31,706 nucleotides of DNA from contig JAKSYS010000708.1 in the NCBI GenBank assembly GCA_022925895.1, positions 1-31,706 of the forward strand, in the 5' to 3' direction. Positions 20,178 through 28,736 of the stretch are shown here, piece by piece. This DNA is from Fragilaria crotonensis. Lineage: Eukaryota > Bacillariophyta > Fragilariophyceae > Fragilariales > Fragilariaceae. A program made the translations under genes and the position numbers. Numbering within the stretch: position 1 is the first letter of the stretch; every line of letters begins with the position of its first letter. The notes under the pieces are model-generated. The model did not search any database, was not told the origin of the DNA, and saw only the letters and a list, made by a program, of their open reading frames with translations.

Positions 20178-23100
20178 TTAATACATAATGTGGCGACATA
20201 GTGCTCGACGACGGTCTGCAGTGAGTACCTTCGTAAATAGGTCGGCCAAGTTAGTCATGCCGTCCTCTTTTCCCACACGTATGATCTTCGCGGCAACAGC
20301 CTCGCGTACTGCATGATAATTGATTGCATTGTGCTTCTTTGCAAGCATTGATTCGGGAATAGTTGTGTTTTTCACGACACCGTTATTGTCGCAGAATATA
20401 TTGGCCGGACCATCAATTGGCACGCCAAACATTCGGAGCTTATATCGCAACGCGACAAGCATGTCCTTCGCAGCTCGAAGCGCGACAAATTCACTCCCAA
20501 AACTGGAGGATTCAACGGTATTTTGCCGTTTCGAAAACCAAATGATCGGCGCATTCTGAACGTAAATGATAATCCCAGTATGCGATCTTCGAGTAATAAC
20601 ATTTCCTGCGTGATTCGCATCAACAAAACATGATATATTCACACATTTACCTTTTGGTTCTGGCATGTTCGGGGGTAGTTCCTCACATACGTCCCCGTAA
20701 AAATCTCGCCAATCGGCATCAGAGTTGAACACACGTTCATCGATATCAGGGTTTTCGGATCGAAAACAATTCGAGCTCCATTCTCATGCTTCTTCAAGTA
20801 TGCGAAGATGTGGTATAATGCCTCAAGGTGACCGCGCCGTGGCAGTGCCTGATGTTGGGACAATTGCGATACTTCGACAAATATGTCGAGGCGTCCGAGT
20901 TCAATTGCCCATCGCAGTATTCCAATTAATTGAAGGAAACGCGACCCCATTTCGTCACTAAGTTCAGGAGTTACATCCAGCTCGGGTTTATAGCCGCTGG
21001 GAATGGATTCCTCGCCGTTGACTTCAACTTCGCTTCCGGATCGTCTTCTGCAATTAATGCTTCGACAACTTTGATGGCGTTCTTGACATAAGTCTTACTG
21101 CCCATGGCCCATTCCACTTTACCATTCGGCAATTGGACCTTCTCCATATTGGCTCCAAGATATATATCGGGCTCATGGACACTTTCCGGTTTGAGCTCGT
21201 ACAATTTGCCCAATTCGTCCATAGTTTGTTTTGGTTCCTTCGCGAATATCAGGATGTCATCAACGTATACCAGCACCATATCATAGTGCGTTCCGGCACT
21301 CGAATCCATACATCTGGATCTGCCTGTGTTGATGTAAAGTTCATATGACACAGCGTTGCCGCCAAGTCCGCACGCCAGGCAGCGCCTGATGATTTGAGTC
21401 CATATAGGGCACGCGTTACAATCAAGACTTTACCGCGGTCTTCGCCAGTTTCAATGCCGCCTTCAAACCAAATCTTCTCACGGCACGATGCGTTTAAGTA
21501 TGCATTAGTTACATCCCCCGCCAGCACGTCGAGGTCGTTCAGACCAGCAATCAGAAACGCCAGGCGTACACTGTCGCGCGATACCACGCTCGAGTAAGTT
21601 ATTGATCCTGGCGTGTCGGTCGTGTGCCCTCCGGCAACAAATCTTGCCTTTCGGGTGAAATCCATTTTGACGTCGAATATCACATGACATCGAATTTCTT
21701 GAAAACCAATCATCGATGGCTCCTTTCCGCTTCGTGCTTGCGCGGGTGATATCCGTCAGCGCTTTTCCACGCGACTTTCACCTTTGTCATCTCCTTTCCT
21801 AGTGCCTTGCGCCAGAAGTCGGTTCCAGTCTCTTCGTCAATCGTCAGGGCTTCTTCGACTGTCTTTGGCACACGTATGCCGAATTTGTGGGTCGTACGCC
21901 AATAGCGTTTGACCTTCGCAACAATGCGATTTCGCTTCCGCAGAACCGTATGTACCCACCAGTTAAACGCTGGCTCATTGGCAATTTTGTTTGCCACTGC
22001 ATGTTCTGCAACTTGAACAGGATAGGCGTCTTTTAAATCCTTCAATGGTAGCCAGTCCGAAGACCCGTCCTTCCACGAGACCAAAGGGACCAGCCTCGGG
22101 TTGTCGGTTTCGGGATACGATTCCCATTACGACTTGTGGTGAAACCATCTGCGATTTGAATCGCCGAGTTGTCAGACCTGTGGTCAGTGATCTCGCTCAA
22201 TAATTGATACTGATTTCCTTCAGAGTCAACCTGTGCATACATGCACTCTGCAATCACATTTGCGAAGTAGTTCTCAGTGGATCCATCGGTGAACTCCACA
22301 ACGTATTCTCGGGTATCGAACAGGGGGTTGGAATGTGCACGACCAATCGGTTCGCCAGAGGTACCCTTTGCACGTTTGACCACACGGCCTTTGCGTTCGC
22401 TGCCGGTACCGACATCGAATATTAGTTCTGCATTCAAATACTTGTCAATTACGTCGTCGTTGATGTCGTCGGCATCCAACGTGTCAGGGGTATCCATATC
22501 ACCATAATCTTCATCGGTGCGTACGGTGCCACTCGGCACCTCATCAAACTCGTCTTGGATATAAAATCCGTCAGCTGCATTAACCATAAAGTTCTGATCT
22601 GACAGACGCTCGTCAACTGCGCGGTCGAAACTCTCGATTTCGGTTTTGACGTCATTGTTCAGGTAGTCGTCACGTACGACATGTTGTACCGTAGTTCGGG
22701 CAATTACATTGCCGGATTCAAGTAGTAGCCAATAGCATAGATCGCTCCCGACCCGGTGGGCAACACCAAGCCATCGCGCGAGACGTCGCCCGCTGCCGTC
22801 GATTTCGATTTTCTTCTGGTCATAGTACCATACGCGATCGTAAAACTCAAAGTCGATCCACTCGGATATGTCTGGTGTCTCACCGGTGACAATCTCAATC
22901 CCGGTGCGCAGTTGTTGGCCACGAGGAATTCTGTTTAGAATGTTAGTCTCATAGACCAGACCATAATCCCACAGACGAGGTGGGACTTTCCGCTTGAGCA
23001 TGCGATTCCTCCATCGCTTCTTGAGCTCGCCGATTTCTCTCTCGGCCGCGTAATTCTGATTCGATCGTCCAACCTCAGATCGCTTTAACCTGATCTTCAA

Positions 23101-24240
23101 ACGATTTACCTCCTTCATAAAGTCAGTCTTAGGACCAACAATTTCAGGAGCTCCATCAGACAATAAGGAGTCAGGAATGCCAACATCGTCGGCAAATTCG
23201 GTCAACGCCCGAGCGACTTTCGATTTCGAATCGAGAGGATGGACCGTGGTGAACGATCCGTTAGTGAATACTTGCGCGCACGTGTTACCCTGGATTGATA
23301 TGACCTTCGAGAATAAGGTATCAGTGAACCAGTCCCCGTTTAGGCGTCGCCGGTTCAGGTGTAAGTGATCAACACGATATCTTCGATGCAACGGGTGAAC
23401 CGCCGTTCTTACCCCGCGCTGGGTAGTTACCTGAAGGGTTCGCTTGGCCGTCTCGAGGCCAATATTCCATTGCGACTTAGATTCTCAAAGGTTACAGTCG
23501 AGTGTCGTTCGCTCGTGATCGTTGCGCTTATCCCACCGTGCGTCCCCGTAAGCGCAGAGGACACGAGAATAGCATTCGCATACAAAGAAGACACGCAACG
23601 CGGGTCAGAGTGGGAAGATCGCCGTCGGGGTGCAGTCGAATGGGACCATATATCCCGTCCAGCGGTCGATATACAGTCGACGGCACGCGCTGGATTCCGA
23701 CGCGGTGCAGACATGTGCATGTCCGCGGGATTCCAAGTCGGCGAAGTAATTTCGACAATCGGTAGATTCGACATTTCCCAATCAGTGGGGACGCGTGACT
23801 CGAATGAAAGATTCGGTCCCGAAACGGTAAGGGAATAAAAATGGAATCCAAATCAAGGCCAATCGGTCGGTGCGGATCCCATGGATCATCACAAACGCCG
23901 TAGCCATGGGCTCGGATCTGATGGGGGTTGATTAAGGAGCAGTGTAAATCACTGCCAAACCACAGCACTTGGTCAGCGACCAGGACGACAGAGTCGCCGG
24001 TTGTGGGACACGTGTACGTCGTAGCACACTTCGCAATCGGGACATCTGGCTTCGGTTGATACTCCGCAGAAAGGGAGAAACATTGCAGTACTCGCCCGAA
24101 AGTTCGAGCAAACGCCAATTCGGTCCAGCACACGTGGTGTCAGCGTGGTTATCGATCTCATTGATGGCAATGTTGCCAGGGTTGGTTCATTGGGCTTATG
24201 GTGTGTGGGGCCCGTGCGCCTTGCGCGAAATTAACGCGTG
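20178..24240 (-). CDS. pol: Element C Pol: protease, integrase, chromo-like region, RT, RNase H (frame-disrupted)
   Basis: Protease: EIDNHADTTCAGPNW at about 24115-24160, then DQVLWFGSDLHCSLINPHQI near 23955. Integrase: WFTDTLFSKV near 23330, LLSDGAPEIVG near 23150, and NYAAEREIGELKKRW near 23035 supply D, D and E. A region from about 22380 to 22030 with REYVVEFTDGSTENYFANVI and later SWKDGSSDWLPLKDLKDAYP looks like a chromo-type fold (inference). RT: CHVIFDVKMDFTRKARFVAG near 21670, VTNAYLNASCREKIWFE near 21500, YGLKSSGAAWRADLA near 21380, catalytic VYVDDILIFA with YVDD at 21256-21267. RNase H: WAIELGRLDIFVEVS, SYG-less FGSEFVALRAAKDML near 20490, and LADLFTKVL near 20240. TAA at 20178-20180. 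Frame pieces change near 24060, 23400, 22080, 21700, 21310, 20960 and 20700. Confidence 0.87.
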
Positions 24241-24276
24241 TGCCTGCGCCTGACGTGCACCACTGGCCTCTGCGAG

Positions 24277-25818
24277 TCAGGTGTTGTACGCGCCGCGACC
24301 GAAGCTACGACCGTTTTGGGAGCCACGCTCCGTTATGTCGGACACAACCGACTGGTCAGCCGGCGCACTAGATGTATTCGTCGTCTCGTTGGAGTTCGGG
24401 TTCGCTGCAGATACACTGCTAGTCGTTCGATTTGTATTGCTCCCTTGGTAACTCTGGTCGCCTCTTCCGCGGCCACCACGGCCGCCTTCTCGCAACTGTA
24501 TGACGTAGGAGCGCATAGAGCCAAGACGCTCCCATTCATCGGAAGTGAAATTCCGGTGAGGGTCAGTGATATCGACGTTATTCGCATATGTTCTGCGTTC
24601 GTTGCCACGCCCGCGTCCGCGACCGTCTCGTCCCCGTCCGTTGCTGCGACCACCGCGTTGGCCACTACGACCGCCGCCTTGACGGGCCCTGCCACGGCCG
24701 CCACGCTGATCATTGGATCCCATTGCGCTGACATATCGGCGTTTGTTGCCCGAGTGGCGGTTGGCATAATCCAACTGGGCTGCGGCATGAATGCTCGAAA
24801 TTAGTCCAGACAAGAACTCAACGGCCTTATCGAAGTTGGCGCGATAGTTCTGATAGACGTTGACCTTTGCAGACGTGATACTTGCGTCCGTAGAACGGAT
24901 ACCAAAGCATCTTGTCGACCATCTGCTTCTCAGTTAATTCCTCGCTCTTATCTTTTGACAATACATGGAAGTTCTCCTTGAGCTTCGTGACGAATTTCTC
25001 AAACGGAACACCTTCTCGTCCTTATAATGCAAGCGAGAGATTTCCTCTTTAGCTTTTTCAACACGTTTGTTTAACTCTCCCGTGCCATCGTAATGCGCAA
25101 CAAGCGCCAACCATGCTCTTCTGCCATTCGCAGTGCGATCGTAACTTTGGATCCATGTCCAAGCATCGGACTTAATACAAGCCGATTTCAGTATCTGGAA
25201 TACCAGTTTGTTGTCACGCTTGAAGTTTTCGCCTTCTAGTGGCATCTGGAAGCGCCTCATCTCATCATCGTCGAGAAACAACTCGTCGGTGTAATCCCAT
25301 TCAGGGCGTACGACATAGTCGATTGGGACCTTCGCGGCCCCCATGATTGCGCTTAGCTTGTTCACAAAGCCGATCTGCCAGTTATCCCAACCAGCATCGG
25401 TCTGGCACTTGCCGGGTCAATTATGTCGATGTCAACCTTATCAAGGTTGTGGTCAGATTCCTTTCTCGCCATTGCTGCCAACATGACTTCTCGAGTCCAC
25501 ATCTCAGGCTGTGCCTGTAGGCCACGTTTGTCGTGGTCTTTCACCCAATAGACTAAGGCCTGAAGCCTTTTGATTTGCATCGTTCAAGGATTACTCTCCC
25601 GGTAGCAGTTGGCCTTGAGGCCATTCGTTTAGCCATCTCCGAAACATCAGGTCGCCGTTCATGGAGGCAAACGCTTCCATGGAGTCGAGTCCCTCAATAT
25701 TAATGAAAGTTTCGCGATTAGCAGCATTTGCAATACCACAAATGGTAAGTACTTCATGAACAGGGTTTGGTGGTTCGGGTTCAGCAACAGCTGCGGCGAC
25801 AACGGGTTCAGCATCCAT
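24277..25818 (-). CDS. gag: Element C Gag with Gly/Arg-rich (RGG) tail (frame-disrupted)
   Basis: An ATG at 25818 opens MDAEPVVAAAVAEPEPPNP. The first piece runs to 25591, a second (25580-25362) carries IKRLQALVYWVKDHDKRG, and a third (25365-24934) has the helical capsid core LVFQILKSACIKSDAWTWIQ and RRAWLALVAHYDGTGELNKR, typical of copia Gags. From 24730 to 24440 the reading is dominated by Arg-Gly repeats (GGRGRARQGGGRSGQRGGRS and so on) in place of a recognisable CCHC knuckle. It stops at 24277, before the protease region. RGG tails bind RNA in other proteins, so a nucleic-acid-binding role is inferred. Two or three frame changes break it as read. Confidence 0.75.
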
Positions 25819-26307
25819 CTGCGTATGAATATCATTCGAGTTAGCACCTAGGTGTACATTGCGTTTGTCTTCCGGGCCGTACCACTATGGGTAGGTTGTG
25901 AGGCGGGTCACATTCCGGTCGGTACAGGGTGATCAGTCCTGACCTCATCGTGCGGTGCCTCACGGGGCCAACGGCCAATTATAGAACGTGGGCAAACGGT
26001 ACCGATCGCTGACGCCCGCCATGTGGCCAAACAAGTTACGAACAGCGTATATCGAGTACCTCAAGTACATGTCGAGGAGCAAAGTATATCGAGTACCATA
26101 AGGTACGTAACGGAGTAAAAGATACGCTTCTACGAATTCCGCTGTAGGCCGTGGTATAAATATTTTCGGTAATCCTCGAAAGTGCAACGAATTCGCAAGA
26201 ATGTCAAGGTACGAAATTGGCAATGCCCATGAGAATTGTACCCGCCGCTTCCGTCTCACCCGTTCGTTCAAATCCTTTCTTTCACCCTCCAGTTGGGTCT
26301 GATAAAC
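25819..26307 (-). promoter_or_regulatory. Untranslated leader of element C, with weak primer-site candidate and a 103-codon ORF
   Basis: The leader lies between the 5' LTR and the Gag ATG. Next to the LTR the - strand reads GTTTATCAGACCCAAC, which shares TATCAGA with the common copia primer site for initiator tRNA-Met, but spacing and flanks do not fit well. A 103-codon open frame (25960-26271, opening MNERVRRKRRVQFSW) lies inside. It matches nothing I know and may be chance. A duplicated TATCGAGTACC motif sits at 26047 and 26088. Confidence 0.4.
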
Positions 26308-26484
26308 CGTTCAAATGTGTACGTAACGGCCGACTCTTACCTTAGAGAAGACGAGATAAACGATAAAGTAGTAACACAAGAAGCGTACAAAAGTAGTAAA
26401 CGATAAACTTGTGTATACGTCTGCTCTTGTCTCTGATTACTACTGTACTAGCGGTTTCCGTACTGTATCGTCCGTATTCAAACG
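26308..26484 (-). repeat. 5' LTR of element C
   Basis: 177 bp, one substitution from 19841-20017; ends CGTT...AACG. GTAG follows at 26485-26488. Confidence 0.88.
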
Positions 26485-26488
26485 GTAG
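26485..26488. repeat. Right flank copy of the probable target duplication of element C
   Basis: GTAG, matching 19837-19840. Confidence 0.5.
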
Positions 26489-26794
26489 AATTTGCCGTCG
26501 ACGTTTCAGAGCTCAATGGTTTACTCGAGGTAAGCAGTAGAAGCAGTATGATACATACCAGTAGCAATGAGTATTGACGATGAGTTTGATGTGTTCCAAT
26601 GTTCCAATTCATCAACCTAACAAAACCGCAAGTTTACTCACTCACACCTTTTCATTCATAATTGTCTTATTAGAGTTCAAAATGTTTTGAGTGATTTAAG
26701 CAGTGGAAAAGATGTTGGCTCTTCAACACTGGTAATTCGATGTGGATTCATGTAGATTCGTCTTGAAGCAACGTTTCAACGGCGTCTGTGGAAC
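26489..26794 (+). other. Upstream region of the 26795 gene
   Basis: No clear ORF. A possible splice donor, CGAG|GTAAGCAG, follows an ATG-containing stretch near 26517-26540, so a short 5' exon is conceivable, but no matching acceptor was convincing. AT content is high at 26620-26720. A core promoter is not evident. Confidence 0.3.
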
Positions 26795-27765
26795 ATGTGG
26801 TTGCCAGCCGAGACTTGGGTAGAAGTACTTGAAAAGTCCACCCTTATTGATCCGACATTGATGTCATCAACAATAAGTGTTGGGACATTTAATTCGAGGG
26901 GGCTGGTGCCACTACGAGGACGATACTCATTTCATGTGGTACAACTCGGATAATCGTCGTGACACATTTGAAATTTATGTGAATGAAATGCCCGAAGTCA
27001 TTCCGGTCCGTCCACAAATTACGCATCCTCGTGAGCTCTCTGATCCAGATGGGACTATTCTGTCCAAATTTGTGTTTTTCGATGAAGTCGCAAACGAAGA
27101 GTATACCGAATACATTGAACCACTTGTGTCGCATTTACGATTCCCCCTGGCGGGTGCAAGCCCAAATTGCCACTCTTGCCGGAACTTACCGTTGGCGTCT
27201 TGAGTCCGGGCTTTTTGGATCGCACCAATCTTCGCAAGATCATTTATGATTACGGATCGTCTGATTGGGGACGAGTCCACTTTATTCTGAAGGAATGGGG
27301 ACTGTACAATACCGAGTTCTCGGAAATTATTTCCTATTCGACGTACAAGGCAGGACAGGAAGCTGAGGATTTGTTCCCAAAGACGGTGCCACGAAGGGAG
27401 AGGGGTCGTGTCTTTCGAGAATACTTGGAACTTGCGGACGCCCCAACAGATGATCGATCCAAGGTCTTCTGTCATCCCTGACAAGATCACAGAAGAGGCT
27501 GTAGTGAACGATTACATCATCTTGAAACTGGACACTGGGAATGCCGCATTCAAAGAGAAGCTCGTCCAATACATTATCGAACATGCAGACGATCTGCATA
27601 TTGATGAATTGCTGTGGGTACAGAACAATCCAGATAACTACAGTTTGCAAAAGTACATGAAAGCATGCGTCCTCCGAGGATATGTCCAGCACCAAATTGG
27701 GCGATACCTATCGCAGCTTGCAAGCTCTTCGTTACAAGGGCATTCGAGCGCATGCGTGGAACTGA
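26795..27765 (+). CDS. Host-like gene of unknown function, about 320 residues (three frame changes)
   Basis: Four open pieces in different frames abut and form one continuous protein-like reading: MWLPAETWVEVLEKSTLID from 26795; THFMWYNSDNRRDTFEIYVN and FVFFDEVANEEYTEYIEPLV from 26900; RKIIYDYGSSDWGRVHFILK from about 27229; and IILKLDTGNAAFKEKLVQYI to a final RYKGIRAHAWN and TGA at 27763-27765. The first two frame changes fall at a G5 run (about 26897) and a G3 run (about 27152); a third is near 27445. The blocks remind me of uncharacterised diatom proteins, some labelled FkbM methyltransferase-like, but I see no methyltransferase motif that would prove it. No retroelement motif is present. 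Element C lies about 310 bases upstream. It is probably a host gene, intact if the indels are errors. Confidence 0.6.
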
Positions 27766-28736
27766 GACGCTTGTGGCTGAGCAGCAACTTCTGTAGAATG
27801 GTGCAATGACATAGGACTACCACTTTTCGGGAGTTTTTGTCGCAATCACCAAATAGAAACGTATTATTTCTTGCTCTTTTATGCTATCAATTCTCAGAGT
27901 CCTTCCGAGCGACGTCAACCATTCGACATCGTCAAGTAATTCATGACGTGTCAATGAATTTCTCCTTGTTAGCAAATTTCATTCACATCAGTTATCGGGA
28001 AGGCAGCCACTCATTTTCGCGCGTCTTCTGGAATTCATTATGCTATCGGGGAGAGCATCTTCACGACTTCAACTCTTTCAGGAGCCACAACGAGTGGGGA
28101 TTATGATGACAATCAGAACATCAAAAGGCAAAAGCCCTTTCTATTGTAACCCCTTTTTGGTTAGGCAACCGAGTGGCAAGAATTATGCTACTTAACAGGT
28201 GTAAGTCCCAGGCACATACGATAAGAGGATCGAAAGGTGTAGGATGTTCGTTGACTTGTTACATTGCACGACTATTTGATGTGATGTACTGCTCTATGTT
28301 TTTTCATGACGGACCATCCTGACATAACAAGTTCCTCAATTCTTGTCCGACGGACATGATCAAAATGACAATGTCCTTCAAGAAGGCTTGACAATCACCT
28401 CGGTTGTCTCACATTTTCAATGAATCAACATCAAGTCAATTGTCAAACAGTCGTATCGCTTGTTGTCACTGTACGTACGCTTATTTGACAATCTTGACAA
28501 GGATGAGAATGAATCGGCACTAAACCTCTTCATCTTCCGTCTCATACATGAGATAAGTGGCGCGTTGGTGCCAAACTAGTCAATCATAACGCTCTATAAA
28601 AATAAACTCCATCGTCGATATGACACTTATGGCTACGGGTTCCAAATTGTAAGCAATAAACCTAGGGGACGATTACAAACCACACACGACACGAACAACC
28701 ATCAACAAGGAACCATCACACACATCAAGCGAACCA
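27766..28736. other. Intergenic region between two convergent genes
   Basis: The 26795 gene and the DUF285 gene point toward each other here. A 90-codon open frame at 27837-28106 has no recognisable content. From about 28300 the sequence is the partner of the 19190-19566 duplication, the 3' flank of the DUF285 gene. No RNA gene was seen. Confidence 0.5.

Larger units (their letters stand above)
19841..26484 (-). mobile_element. Element C: Ty1/copia retrotransposon with short LTRs
   Basis: Two 177-bp LTRs with a single difference (C at about 19945, A at about 26412) flank a complete set of copia domains on the - strand in 6.64 kb. The protease and RNase H blocks match element A, so the two belong to the same lineage. 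A Gly/Arg-rich Gag tail and a chromo-like region between integrase and RT are notable. Frame changes occur about nine times, but stops inside domains are few. With LTRs over 99% identical, the insertion is recent. Confidence 0.92.

Noticed and set aside
23365..23838. 157-codon + strand ORF
   Set aside because: Antisense to the protease-integrase junction of element C and without recognised content.
25960..26271. 103-codon ORF in the element C leader as an accessory gene
   Set aside because: There is no match to known accessory proteins and no conservation evidence; it is kept only as a note in the leader entry.
26290..26307. Standard copia primer site for the 3' end of initiator tRNA-Met in element C
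   Set aside because: Only TATCAGA matches; the preceding bases and the spacing to the LTR do not fit, so it is mentioned only as a weak candidate.
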